From Leifsonia shinshuensis (lineage in GTDB: Bacteria > Actinomycetota > Actinomycetes > Actinomycetales > Microbacteriaceae): a DNA stretch of 64,000 bases. Below, in pieces: positions 7,754 to 16,308 of the stretch. The position numbers and the translations under genes are program-made. A model generated the notes under the pieces. That model had not been told where the DNA came from and made no database searches. It saw nothing but the letters and a program-made list of their open reading frames with translations. The number at the start of each line of letters is the position of its first letter. The first letter of the stretch is position 1. The stretch is from NCBI RefSeq assembly GCF_014217625.1, contig NZ_CP043641.1, positions 3,782,001-3,846,000 on the forward strand, in the 5' to 3' direction.

Positions 7754-8684
7754 GACCGCGACGCGCACGGGTCTCCCGCCCGCGACGGCCGACCGGCCGC
7801 GCAGCCGCAGCGGAGGCCGGGCGAAGGCGTACAACCGCGAGAGCCGGCGCAGCACGCTGCTGACCGTCCTGCTCTGGATCTGCGCTCTCTACTTCGTGCT
7901 GCCGATCGTCTGGCTGTTCATCGCCTCCACGAAGAGCAACGGCGACCTGTTCACCACGTTCGGCTTCGCCTTCGGGCATACGTTCGAGCTGTTCTCGAAC
8001 ATCGGCGCGGTATTCACCGCGCAGAACGGCATCTACGCGCACTGGGCGATCAACACGCTGGTGTACGCGGTGGTGAGCGCGACGGGAGCGTCGCTCCTCG
8101 CCACGATGGCGGGCTACGCGTTCGCCAAGTACCGCTTCCCCGGCGCCGTGCTGATGTTCAGCGTCGTGCTCGGCGCGATCATGATCCCGCTGACGGCGCT
8201 GGCGCTGCCGACCTACCTGATGTTCAGCCAGATCGGGATCACGAACACCCCGGCCGCGGTGATCGTGCCGTCGCTGGTGAGCCCGTTCGGGGTCTTCCTG
8301 ATGCGGGTCTACGCGGCCGACGCCATCCCGGATTCGATGATCGAGGCGGGCCGGGTCGACGGCGCGGGCGAGTTCCGGATCTTCTGGCAGGTCGGGCTCC
8401 GCCTGCTGGCCCCCGGCATCGTCACCGTCTTCCTGTTCGCCCTGGTCGGCACCTGGAACAACTACTTCCTGCCGCTGATCATGCTGAACAGCTCTCAGCT
8501 CTATCCGCTCACCGTCGGCCTCGCCCAGCAGCAGGCCACCAGTGCGGCGGGAGGAGGGTCGCAGGCGCTGTTCTCGGTCGTCATCACGGGCTCGCTCGTG
8601 TCGATCATCCCGCTGGTCATCGCCTTCCTCTTCCTGCAGCGGTACTGGACGACGGGCCTCGCGAGCGGGAGCGTGAAGGAGTGA
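7746..8684 (+). CDS. Sugar ABC permease, MalG type
   Basis: This 312-residue permease has the CarB/MalG layout: one N-terminal helix (residues about 37-57), a long periplasmic loop, then five helices with the EAA motif MIEAGRVDGAGEFRIFWQVG. It overlaps the preceding permease gene by eight bases, and its own TGA overlaps the GTG of the second GH42 gene (GTGA), so all three are translationally coupled. It forms the heterodimeric channel with the MalF-type subunit. Confidence 0.92.
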   Translation: MTETATRTGLPPATADRPRSRSGGRAKAYNRESRRSTLLTVLLWICALYFVLPIVWLFIASTKSNGDLFTTFGFAFGHTFELFSNIGAVFTAQNGIYAHWAINTLVYAVVSATGASLLATMAGYAFAKYRFPGAVLMFSVVLGAIMIPLTALALPTYLMFSQIGITNTPAAVIVPSLVSPFGVFLMRVYAADAIPDSMIEAGRVDGAGEFRIFWQVGLRLLAPGIVTVFLFALVGTWNNYFLPLIMLNSSQLYPLTVGLAQQQATSAAGGGSQALFSVVITGSLVSIIPLVIAFLFLQRYWTTGLASGSVKE

Positions 8685-10693
8685 CCGGCGCGGTGTTGAG
8701 CAACGGATTCGCGTACGGCGGCGACTACAACCCCGAGCAGTGGGCGCCGGAGGTCTGGCGGGAGGACGTGGAGCTGATGAACCGGGCCGGGGTGAACCTG
8801 GTCTCGGTCGGCATCTTCTCCTGGGCGCGGATCGAGCCGCGGGACGGCGAGTTCGACTTCGCCTGGCTGGACGAGGTGCTCGACCTGCTGCACGCGGGCG
8901 GCGTGCGCGTCGACCTGGCCACGGCCACGGCCTCCCCGCCGCCCTGGCTGGCCGTCGCGCATCCGGAGCTGCTGCCGGTGACCGAGGACGGGGTCACGCT
9001 CTCGTCGGGCAGCCGGCAGGCGTACTGCCCGAGCTCCCCGGTCTACCGGCGCTACGCCGCGCGGCTGGTGGAGGCGATCGTCGACCGCTACGCCGACCAT
9101 CCCGCGCTCGAGCTCTGGCACGTCAACAACGAGTACGGCTGCCACGTCAGCCGCTGCTACTGCGACGTGTCCGCGGCCGCCTTCCGCCGCTGGCTGGAGG
9201 CGAAGTATTCGAGGATCGAGGCGCTGAACGAGGCGTGGGGAACCGCGTTCTGGTCGCAGCACTACGCGTCGTTCGACGAGATCCTGCCACCGCGGGCCGC
9301 GCCCTCGTTCAAGAACCCGACCCAGCTGCTCGACTTCGACCGGTTCAGCTCGGACGAGCTGCTCGACTGCTTCCGGATGGAGAAGGCGATCATCCGCTCC
9401 CGGTCGGCCCTGCCGGTGACGACGAACTTCATGGGCTTCTTCAAGCCGCTCGACTACTGGGCGTGGGCGCAGGAGGTGGATGTCGTGTCCGACGACTCCT
9501 ATCCCGATCCGGCCGACCCGCGCTCACCGGTCTACGCCGCGATGCAGCGCGACCTGATGCGCTCGCTGGGCGGCGGGCAGCCGTGGCTGCTGATGGAGCA
9601 GTCGCCCGGAGCGGTGAACTGGCGCGAGCGCAACGCCGCGAAGCTCCCTGGCCAAATGCGGGCCTGGTCGTATCAGAGCATCGTGCGCGGCGCCGACGGC
9701 ATCCTGTTCTTCCAGTGGCGGCAGGCGGTCGCCGGAGCGGAGAAGTTCCACGCGGGCATGCTGCCGCACGGCGGGACGGACAGCCGTGTCTTCCGCGAGG
9801 TGGTGCAGCTCGGCGGCGAGCTGGCGACGCTGTCGGAAGCGCGCGGGCTGCTCGGCGCGGCCGTGCCCGCGCAGGTCGCGATCGTCTTCGACTGGGACTC
9901 GTGGTGGGCGGTCGAGCAGGAGGCGTCGCCGGCCCGGACGAGCTATCTGGAGGAGGTGTTCTCCTGGTACGCGGCGCTCGTCGCGGCAGGTGCGACGGTC
10001 GACTTCGTGCGCGCCACGGACGACCTCGCCGGCTACGGCGTGGTGGTCGCGCCGACGCTGCTCGTCGCGACCGACGCGCAGCTCGCGGCGCTCGACCACT
10101 ACGTCGCCGGGGGCGGGACCCTCGTCGTCGGCTTCCTCACCGGCGTCCTCGACCCGGACCTCCACGCCAGGGCCGGCGGCTACCTCGGCCCGCTCCGTGA
10201 CACGCTGGGCGTGTGGATCGAGGAGTTCGCGCCACCCGCAGCGCCCGACCTCGCCGCCGTGGGTGGCGGCGAGCCGCCGGCGCTGCGCGTCCGCGGCGAC
10301 GTGGTCGGGGAAGCGGCGGAGGCGTCGCAGTGGGCGGAGTACGTGCGGGTGCTGACCGCGGACGTCCCCGCCGTGTTCGACGGGGGCGCGCTGGACGGCC
10401 ATCCCGCGCTCACCCGGAACCGCCGCGGCGAGGGGACCGCCTGGTACGTGGCCACACGCCTCGGCCCTGAGCCGCTCGGACGGCTCGTCCACGCGGCCCT
10501 GACTTCGGCGGCTGTCGACCTGCTCCCGACAGTCGCCGGAGTGGAGTTCGTCCGGCGCGGTGACGTGCTCGCGGCGATCAATCACTCCGCCGAGACGGTG
10601 ACGCTCGAGCTGTCGGGGACGGACCTGCTCAGCGGGGCGCCCGCGGCGGGGCTGAGGCTCGATCCGCAGGGAGTGGCGCTGATCGTGGGGTGA
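8681..10693 (+). CDS. GH42 beta-galactosidase with zinc-cysteine cluster
   Basis: The 670-residue enzyme has a classical GH42 start (GGDYNPEQW), the acid/base Glu151 in VNNEYG and the nucleophile Glu306 in LMEQSPG. Cys116, Cys154, Cys159 and Cys161 match the zinc-binding cluster of Thermus-type GH42 enzymes. A trimerisation domain and a short C-terminal beta domain follow. It acts in the cytoplasm. The GTG start overlaps the permease stop; no other start fits the family N-terminus. Having two divergent GH42 enzymes in one operon suggests different linkage or chain-length preferences for the imported galactoside. Confidence 0.92.
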   Translation: MTGAVLSNGFAYGGDYNPEQWAPEVWREDVELMNRAGVNLVSVGIFSWARIEPRDGEFDFAWLDEVLDLLHAGGVRVDLATATASPPPWLAVAHPELLPVTEDGVTLSSGSRQAYCPSSPVYRRYAARLVEAIVDRYADHPALELWHVNNEYGCHVSRCYCDVSAAAFRRWLEAKYSRIEALNEAWGTAFWSQHYASFDEILPPRAAPSFKNPTQLLDFDRFSSDELLDCFRMEKAIIRSRSALPVTTNFMGFFKPLDYWAWAQEVDVVSDDSYPDPADPRSPVYAAMQRDLMRSLGGGQPWLLMEQSPGAVNWRERNAAKLPGQMRAWSYQSIVRGADGILFFQWRQAVAGAEKFHAGMLPHGGTDSRVFREVVQLGGELATLSEARGLLGAAVPAQVAIVFDWDSWWAVEQEASPARTSYLEEVFSWYAALVAAGATVDFVRATDDLAGYGVVVAPTLLVATDAQLAALDHYVAGGGTLVVGFLTGVLDPDLHARAGGYLGPLRDTLGVWIEEFAPPAAPDLAAVGGGEPPALRVRGDVVGEAAEASQWAEYVRVLTADVPAVFDGGALDGHPALTRNRRGEGTAWYVATRLGPEPLGRLVHAALTSAAVDLLPTVAGVEFVRRGDVLAAINHSAETVTLELSGTDLLSGAPAAGLRLDPQGVALIVG

Positions 10694-10738
10694 GGCGGGC
10701 GGCCCTGTCATGGCGGGACTATCCCGGTGACCCTCCGC

Positions 10739-11791
10739 TCACCCGAATGTGAAGCAGTACGCCTCGGCGCCTCCCGCCAGGAACTCCAGCTCGAACAGCC
10801 GGGTGCCGATCGCCCCCGGCTGGCGGAGCAGCTGGTAGGTGTCCTGCTCGTCCAGCACGCCGTTCCCGTCCGCGTCGACGTCCGACCCGTGGGCGTCGCC
10901 CGGCGGCCTCCCGTCCAGGAGGACCCGGAACGGGACGGGGCCGTGACCGGGCGCCGGCCCCATGACGAGGTTGACGTCGCGCGCGTGGAACGCGAACGAG
11001 ACCCGCCCGCCCGCTTCGCCGAGCACGGCCGCGTCGCGGGTCTGCGTCCAGCGGCCGGTGAGGTCCCACTCGTTCAGGGCCGGCCGCGATCCGCCGGGGT
11101 AGACGCTCGGGAGGTCGTACAGGCCCGCGTCCTCCGACACGAAACCGCTGCTCTGCGCGTAGCCGAGGTAGGTCTCGGGGGAGCGGAGGGTCGCCCAGTC
11201 CGCCGCCACCTCCAGCCCGTGCGCGGCGGGCGCCACCAGGGAGCCGTCGATCCCGTCGGCGCCGGCGTCGCGTAGCAGCTCCTGGATCACCATCTCGGTC
11301 ATCGCGTACTCGCCCTCGCCGAAGTGGTGGTGCCGCAGCCGGCCGTCAGCGTCGGCGACGTACACCGCCGGCCAGTACTGGTTGGCGAAGTCACCCCAGA
11401 CGCCGTAGTCGCTGTCCACCGCGACCGGGTAGTCGATCCCGAGTTGCCGCACCCGCTCCGTCACCGTGGGGAGGTCGTGCTCGAACCCGAACTCGGGCGT
11501 GTGGACGCCGATCACCGTCAGCCCCGCGTCCGCGTACTTCGCGTGCCAGGCCCGGAGGTAGGGCGCCGTGCGCAGCCAGTTGACGCAGGTGAACGTCCAG
11601 AAGTCGACCAGCACGACCTGGCCGCGGAGGCCGGCCGGGGTCAGCGGGGGCGAGTTCAGCCAGGCCGTGGCGCGCGTGAACGGTGCGAGGGCGCCCTCGT
11701 CCGGCAGGTGATCGCGGTCCTCGTCCGGCCGGCGGTGCAGGAGCGAGCGGAAGGGCCGCCGGTCCTCGAACGGGTCGTCGGTGTCAGCCAT
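10739..11791 (-). CDS. Thioredoxin-fold (TlpA/DipZ-like) protein with CVNW active site
   Basis: The first half of this 350-residue protein is a redoxin domain: VVLVDFWTFTCVNWLRTAPY at about 60-79 matches the active-site strand and helix, GVHTPEFGFEHD follows, and the cis-Pro region reads NQYWPAVYVAD. The usual second cysteine of C-x-x-C is Trp72, so only Cys69 remains; a one-cysteine mechanism is implied. The C-terminal half matches the extension found in DipZ-related proteins, and residues 304-315 (DVDADGNGVLDE) read like an EF-hand loop. I prefer the ATG at 11791, nine bases behind GGAGG, over 11800. It ends the epoxide-hydrolase operon, whose preceding stop lies inside its leader. Confidence 0.8.
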   Translation of the reverse strand: MADTDDPFEDRRPFRSLLHRRPDEDRDHLPDEGALAPFTRATAWLNSPPLTPAGLRGQVVLVDFWTFTCVNWLRTAPYLRAWHAKYADAGLTVIGVHTPEFGFEHDLPTVTERVRQLGIDYPVAVDSDYGVWGDFANQYWPAVYVADADGRLRHHHFGEGEYAMTEMVIQELLRDAGADGIDGSLVAPAAHGLEVAADWATLRSPETYLGYAQSSGFVSEDAGLYDLPSVYPGGSRPALNEWDLTGRWTQTRDAAVLGEAGGRVSFAFHARDVNLVMGPAPGHGPVPFRVLLDGRPPGDAHGSDVDADGNGVLDEQDTYQLLRQPGAIGTRLFELEFLAGGAEAYCFTFG

Positions 11792-12731
11792 GGCCGACAT
11801 CCTCCTCCGGCTCGGACGACGGCGCCACGCCCTCCCGGGCCATCCGGTCGACGGCGACGACCGCGTCCGCGAACACCTGCGGCGCCTCCTGGGGGAGGTC
11901 GTGCCCGACCCCGCCGGTCGCGACGCGGTGCTCGTACGGCCCGGTGAACACGTCGCGGTACGACGCGGCGTCGGGATGGGGAGCCCCGTTGGCGTCGCCT
12001 TCGAGCGTGATCGTCGGGACCGCGATCGGCGGACGCGTCGCCAGTCGCGCCTCCAGGTCCGCCAGCGCCGGGTCGCCGTCCGCCAGCCCCAGCCGCCACC
12101 GGTAGTTGTGGACGACGATCGCGACGTGGTCGGGGTTGGCGAAGGAGGCCGCGGTGCGGGCGAACGTCGCGTCGTCGAACTCCCACCGTGGTGAGGCGGT
12201 GTGCCAGATCAGCCGCGCGAAGTCGTCGCGGTTGCGGTCGTAGCCCGCCCGGCCGCGCTCGGTCGCGAAGTAGAACTGGTACCACCAGGACAGCTCGGCC
12301 GCCGGTGGCAGCGGCTCGGCCCCCGCGGCCTGGCTGCCGATGAGGTAGCCGCTGACCGAGACCTGGCCGTGGACCCGATCCGGCCAGAGCGCGGCGAGCA
12401 CGTTTGCGGTGCGCGCGCCCCAGTCGAACCCGGCCACGATCGCGTCGGCCACGCCGAGTGCGTCGAGGAACGCCAGCGCATCCTTCGCGAGCGCGGCCTG
12501 CTCGCCGTTGCGGACGGTGGCCTCCGACAGGAAGCGGGTGCCGCCGTAGCCGCGAAGGTTCGGCGCCAGCACCCGGAACCCGGCGTCGGCGAGGAGAGCA
12601 CCGGCGTCGTCGAAGGCGTGCAGGTCATAGGGCCAGCCGTGCAGGAGCAGCACGGCCGGCCCGGTGCGCGGGCCGGAGTCCGCGTACTCGACCTCCAGTT
12701 CGCCCGCGACGATGTGCGCGAGCGCGCTCAT
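11784..12731 (-). CDS. Alpha/beta hydrolase, epoxide hydrolase / dehalogenase type
   Basis: This 315-residue hydrolase shows the oxyanion-hole motif LLLHGWPYD (29-36), APNLRGYGGT (57-65) and the nucleophile elbow GFDWGAR with Asp103. An aspartate nucleophile means the epoxide hydrolase or haloalkane dehalogenase branch rather than serine esterases. The late catalytic His is in ATGGVGHDLPQEAP. It is cytoplasmic, with no signal peptide. Its ATG overlaps the stop of the upstream epoxide hydrolase (ATGA), and its own stop lies within the next gene's first codons, so three genes are tightly coupled. The substrate is unknown. Confidence 0.85.
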   Translation of the reverse strand: MSALAHIVAGELEVEYADSGPRTGPAVLLLHGWPYDLHAFDDAGALLADAGFRVLAPNLRGYGGTRFLSEATVRNGEQAALAKDALAFLDALGVADAIVAGFDWGARTANVLAALWPDRVHGQVSVSGYLIGSQAAGAEPLPPAAELSWWYQFYFATERGRAGYDRNRDDFARLIWHTASPRWEFDDATFARTAASFANPDHVAIVVHNYRWRLGLADGDPALADLEARLATRPPIAVPTITLEGDANGAPHPDAASYRDVFTGPYEHRVATGGVGHDLPQEAPQVFADAVVAVDRMAREGVAPSSEPEEDVGHG

Positions 12732-13942
12732 CGCAGCGAGCGGAACGTGTCCCTGACCTCCTGGGAGAACAGCTCCGGCTGCTCCCAGGCCGCGAAGTGT
12801 CCGCCCTTCGCGAGCCGGTTGAAGTGGATCAGGTTCGGGTACGCCTGCGTCGCCCAGCTGCGCGGGGCGGCGTAGATCTCGTCCGGGAAGACACTGACGC
12901 CGGTCGGGAGCGTGACGCCCTTCGGCGCGAAGAACGCCAGCTTGCTCTCCCAGTACAGCCGCGCCGACGACACCGCCGTGTTGGTCAGCCAGTACAGGCT
13001 CACGTTGTCAAGGATGTCGTCGCGGGTCAGCCCCTCCGTCCCGCCGGCGAACACGCGGGCGATCAGGTCGTAGCTGCGGGCGTCGTGGTCGAGCATCCAC
13101 GCGGCGAGGCCGACGGGGGAGTCCGCGAGGGCGTACAGCGTCTGCGGACGGCCTGCCATCTCTTGCGCGTAGCCCAGGCCGTGCGCGTAGAAGTACGCGA
13201 GCTGGTCCCACGCGTACCGCTCGTCCGCATCGAGGTCGGCCGGCGGCGCCTCGTGCGCGTCGAGCGCGGCCTGGATGCCGTCCGGCACGGTCGCGGGCAT
13301 GTTCGTGTGGATGCCGATCAGTCCCTCCGGCTTCAGCAGCGCGAGCTGCTCGGTGACGGCGTTGCCCCAGTCGCCGCCCTGCGCGACGTAGCGGTCGTAG
13401 CCGAGGCGGCGCATGAGCTCGGCCCAGGCGCGCGCGATCCGGATCGGGTCCCAGCCGGGCCGGTCGGGCTTGGCCGAGAAGCCGTGCCCGGGCAGCGACG
13501 GGATGACGAGGTCGAACGCGTCCTCCGCGCTCGCCCCGTACATGGTCGGGTCGGTGAGCGGCCCGACGATCTTCAGCTGCTCGATGACCGATCCCGGCCA
13601 GCCGTGCGTGACGATCATCGGGAGGGCGCCCTCGTGCCGCGACTTCACGTGGATGAAGTGGATGTCGAGCCCGTCGATCTCGGTGACGAACTGCGGGAGG
13701 CTGTTGAGCCGCGCCTCCACGCCGCGCCAGTCGTGGCCGGTCTTCCAGTACTCCATGAGGTCGCTGATGACCTGCAGGCGCACGCCCTGGGACGTGTCGT
13801 CGACGGTCTCGCGCTCCGGCAGCCTGGTCTCCCGGACGCGCCGCATCATGTCGTCGATGTCGGCCTGCGGGATGTCGATGGTGAACGGCCGGACGGCCGT
13901 GTCGTCGTGGCCGGTCCGTTCGGTGTGTTCGCTGATGGACAT
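12728..13942 (-). CDS. Epoxide hydrolase with EHN N-terminal domain
   Basis: The 404-residue protein begins with the EHN domain (about 18-125; PFTIDIPQADIDDMMRRVRE is characteristic) and continues as an alpha/beta hydrolase. It has the HGWPGS oxyanion motif (113-118), the nucleophile Asp191 in AQGGDWGNAV and a catalytic His in LAKGGHFAAWEQPELF. It should open epoxides to diols in the cytoplasm, as microsomal-type epoxide hydrolases do. The ATG at 13942 has an excellent AAGGAGG; longer in-frame starts run back into the divergent promoter. It leads the three-gene minus-strand operon. Confidence 0.9.
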   Translation of the reverse strand: MSISEHTERTGHDDTAVRPFTIDIPQADIDDMMRRVRETRLPERETVDDTSQGVRLQVISDLMEYWKTGHDWRGVEARLNSLPQFVTEIDGLDIHFIHVKSRHEGALPMIVTHGWPGSVIEQLKIVGPLTDPTMYGASAEDAFDLVIPSLPGHGFSAKPDRPGWDPIRIARAWAELMRRLGYDRYVAQGGDWGNAVTEQLALLKPEGLIGIHTNMPATVPDGIQAALDAHEAPPADLDADERYAWDQLAYFYAHGLGYAQEMAGRPQTLYALADSPVGLAAWMLDHDARSYDLIARVFAGGTEGLTRDDILDNVSLYWLTNTAVSSARLYWESKLAFFAPKGVTLPTGVSVFPDEIYAAPRSWATQAYPNLIHFNRLAKGGHFAAWEQPELFSQEVRDTFRSLR

Positions 13943-14063
13943 GTTCGTCCTCCTTCTCGGGTGAGACGCCGACGCTGAACAGGCGCCGACGGCCCCGACC
14001 TTTCCGCATGGTGGGCGCTGCGGCAATGGGGGCTTCCCTCGACCTCGGCGAGCCTGCGACTCG

Positions 14064-14094
14064 CTACTCCGCGGAGAGTATCCGCACCTACTCC
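14064..14094. promoter_or_regulatory. Short repeats in the 13943-14173 divergent region
   Basis: Two copies of CTACTCC (14064 and 14088) lie 24 bases apart, and the palindrome CTCCGCGGAG (14067-14076) overlaps the first. They sit between the divergent epoxide hydrolase and membrane-protein genes and could bind a regulator. This is weak evidence. Confidence 0.2.
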
Positions 14095-14173
14095 ACCCGC
14101 GGGACGACACGGTCCCCCGCGCCGCACGAGGATGGCCCCGAACATCACGATCCGTCGAGTGAAAGGGACCTCC

Positions 14174-14614
14174 ATGTCCGCCGTGCACACCTCTCCCGCC
14201 ACCGTCTCTCCCGCCGCCGTCGTGCGTCGATCCCGGGAGGCGTTGAGCGCGCTCGCCGTCCAGTTCCTGCTCGGGATGGGCGCGAACCTCCTCGGCAGCC
14301 CGGCCGAGGACGACGGCGCAGCGCGCGTCTTCGCGAGCATCGTCCTCGGTCTGCACGCGCTCGTCGGGATCGGCGTCATCGTGGTGGCGGTGCGGGCCTG
14401 GCTGACAGCCCGCCGCGCGGACGTCGCCCCGCGCGCGGCGCTGTGGGCTTTCGTCGTGATCCTGCTCACGTTCCTCGCCGGGGTCGGGACGATGCTCACG
14501 GGCAGCGAGTGGCTGTCGTTCCTGATGTCGGCCGGCTTCGTCGCGGCGGCCGCGCTCTACGTGGTGATCGGAGCGCGGGCGCTGGCCCAGCGGTCGGCCG
14601 CGGTCGCGCGCTGA
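14174..14614 (+). CDS. Small four-helix membrane protein, unknown function
   Basis: I do not recognise a named family. The 146-residue protein has four hydrophobic stretches (about 28-42, 53-77, 92-112 and 116-135) joined by short loops, with an acidic SPAEDDGAA loop between helices 1 and 2 and Arg-rich segments that suggest both ends face the cytoplasm. AAAGGG lies eight bases before the ATG at 14174; the longer in-frame start at 14132 lacks such a site. It is divergent from the epoxide hydrolase operon and may share its control region. Confidence 0.7.
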   Translation: MSAVHTSPATVSPAAVVRRSREALSALAVQFLLGMGANLLGSPAEDDGAARVFASIVLGLHALVGIGVIVVAVRAWLTARRADVAPRAALWAFVVILLTFLAGVGTMLTGSEWLSFLMSAGFVAAAALYVVIGARALAQRSAAVAR

Positions 14615-14650
14615 GGCGACCCCGCACTCCCGCTGCGGCCGCGGATCGTC

Positions 14651-14656
14651 TATGGT
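14651..14656 (+). promoter_or_regulatory. -10 box for a leaderless transcript
   Basis: TATGGT ends six bases before the ATG at 14663, which has no Shine-Dalgarno sequence. Confidence 0.4.
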
Positions 14657-14662
14657 CGGCTC

Positions 14663-14962
14663 ATGACCGAACCCGGGGGACCACCGCGACGCCGCGCCGT
14701 CGTCCTGCTGCTCGTGGGGGGAGTCGCGGCCGTGATCGGCGGCGTCGTCGCCATGCTGCTCGCGAAGGCGTCCCTCGACGCGGCGGCGCGGGCGGCGAAC
14801 CGGATGGAGACGCTCCCGGTCGGCGTGTACGCCCAGTACACGCAGCACGCCGTGACGGCCGACCCCACCGGGATCCTGGCCGGGCTGGCGGTGTTCGCGC
14901 TCGGCGTCGCGCTCCTCCTGGCCGGAGTCGTGGTGTCGACCAGGAGGCCGCGCGTCGCCTGA
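14663..14962 (+). CDS. Small two-helix membrane protein, unknown function
   Basis: The 99-residue protein has two transmembrane segments (about 13-35 and 70-92) separated by a mostly polar loop containing METLPVGVYAQYTQHAV, which may face outside. Both termini are Arg-rich and would face the cytoplasm. I recognise no family. A TANNNT box directly upstream suggests leaderless translation. It is convergent with the secreted protein gene ending at 14972. Confidence 0.65.
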   Translation: MTEPGGPPRRRAVVLLLVGGVAAVIGGVVAMLLAKASLDAAARAANRMETLPVGVYAQYTQHAVTADPTGILAGLAVFALGVALLLAGVVVSTRRPRVA

Positions 14963-14971
14963 GCCGCCGGC

Positions 14972-16078
14972 CTACTGCCGGTCGCCCTGGTCGCCCTGGT
15001 CGCCCTGGTCGTCGCCGTGCTCGCTGCTGGTGAACAGCAGCCCCTTCGGCGTGACCGCGCTGAGGCCCGCGATCGGGGTCAGCGATCCGTCGGTGAGGCC
15101 GAGGCGCGCCAGCGAGGTCGGGCCGCTGTCCGGGGTCACCGCCGAGACCGCCTCACCCGGCGCGAACGGCCCGGTGATCTCGTCCACCGTGTCGTGCGCC
15201 GGGTCGGTCGCCCACAGCGTGCGGCGGGACGCCGTGGCGAACGCGGTGTCGTCGAGCGGCTGGGCGACGGACAGCACCTGGATGCCGTGGCCCGCCGCGT
15301 CATCCCGGACGGCAGGGTTCAGGAACAGCAGCTGCTGGTCGCCCTGCGCGTCCAGCAGGAACGAGCCGCCGAAGCGGGAGCTGGAGCGGGGGACGACGGT
15401 GTTGGAATCCGGGTCGGTGAGTGCGAGCTGGACCGTCTGGCCTGCGGTGGCCGCGTTCGCGCTGGTGGCGACGCTGTTGTCGGACAGCACGGGCGTGAGC
15501 ACCGCGTTCGAGCCCTGCAGCGCCACCCGGTACGCGGCCGGTCCGTTCGGGACGGTCGGGTTGGACGCGCTCACGACGATCGAGCCGCGCACGACCGAGA
15601 TGGCGTCCGTCCCGCCGCCGTGCGTGAGCCCCTGGTAGGCGTAGCGGGTGGCTGCCGTCGCGCGGGGGTCGAGGGTGAGGAAGCTGGAGTTCCCGTCCTC
15701 GTTGGCGGTCAGCAGCAGGCGGTGGTGCTCGGGGTCGGCGGTGAGGCCGTCCACCTTGCCGGTCACCGACCATGACCGGCCGGGCACGCCGGCCAGGCTG
15801 TACTGCTGGATGGTGGAGGCCGTGGCCCCCGACGGCGCGGCCTCGCCCATCGGGCCGACGCCGTTCTGGAAGGTGACGTAGATCGAGTCGCCGAGGCGCG
15901 TGATGTCGTCCGGGCTCTTCTCGGCGCCGACGGCGGGGAACGCGTGCACGGTGAACGCCGAGTGCGCCGGCGCGGGCGTCGGTGCGGCCGCGGCGGGAAG
16001 GGCGGCGCAGGCGACGGCTGTGGTCGCGGCGATGCCGGCGACCAGGAGGCAGGCGCGGGTGCGCGCGGTGAACGACAT
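14972..16078 (-). CDS. Secreted protein of unknown function, likely beta-propeller-like
   Basis: A Sec signal peptide occupies about residues 1-32 (Arg-rich start, hydrophobic core, AAA-type cleavage region). The 368-residue protein then shows repeated stretches such as DDITRLGDSIYVTFQNG, VDGLTADPEHHRLLLTANED and DEITGPFAPGEAVSAV, which look like blades of a small beta-propeller. I cannot name a family. The C-terminus ends in a low-complexity DDQGDQGDQGD tail encoded by a 9-base tandem repeat. GAAAGGA precedes the ATG. It is divergent from the membrane protein at 16309. Confidence 0.7.
   Translation of the reverse strand: MSFTARTRACLLVAGIAATTAVACAALPAAAAPTPAPAHSAFTVHAFPAVGAEKSPDDITRLGDSIYVTFQNGVGPMGEAAPSGATASTIQQYSLAGVPGRSWSVTGKVDGLTADPEHHRLLLTANEDGNSSFLTLDPRATAATRYAYQGLTHGGGTDAISVVRGSIVVSASNPTVPNGPAAYRVALQGSNAVLTPVLSDNSVATSANAATAGQTVQLALTDPDSNTVVPRSSSRFGGSFLLDAQGDQQLLFLNPAVRDDAAGHGIQVLSVAQPLDDTAFATASRRTLWATDPAHDTVDEITGPFAPGEAVSAVTPDSGPTSLARLGLTDGSLTPIAGLSAVTPKGLLFTSSEHGDDQGDQGDQGDRQ
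14981..15007 (-). repeat. Three tandem copies of a 9-base unit
   Basis: GTCGCCCTG is repeated three times without change at the 3' end of the secreted-protein gene and encodes the (GDQ)n tail. Related GDQ-rich coding sequence recurs in the N-terminal part of the secreted protein encoded at 17215-18846. Such units readily change copy number by slippage. Confidence 0.75.
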
Positions 16079-16308
16079 GGGGATTCCTTTCAGGGGGATG
16101 ACGGTGTCCGGGGGAGACGTCTCTCACGCTAAGCAGCGCATCCCCCGTTCGAGGGCCCCCATCGGGTGAACACCGGGCAAACCTGGCTGAAGAAGCTCAG
16201 AGAAACGGAGGGTGCGCCGAACGATTCTTAGCGCGCCCTTGGAGCACCCTGCCTAGCGTTCGAGAGGTCCGACCCGATCAGTCCTCCGAACCTCCGAAAG
16301 GGAGCCCC

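Noticed and set aside
13943-14848. A 5' extension of the epoxide hydrolase frame to 14848
   Set aside because: The extension crosses the divergent promoter and the whole upstream membrane-protein gene, and a perfect Shine-Dalgarno stands at 13942.
14981-15007. Tandem repeat as a possible CRISPR or VNTR array
   Set aside because: Only three 9-base units with no spacers, inside a coding frame.
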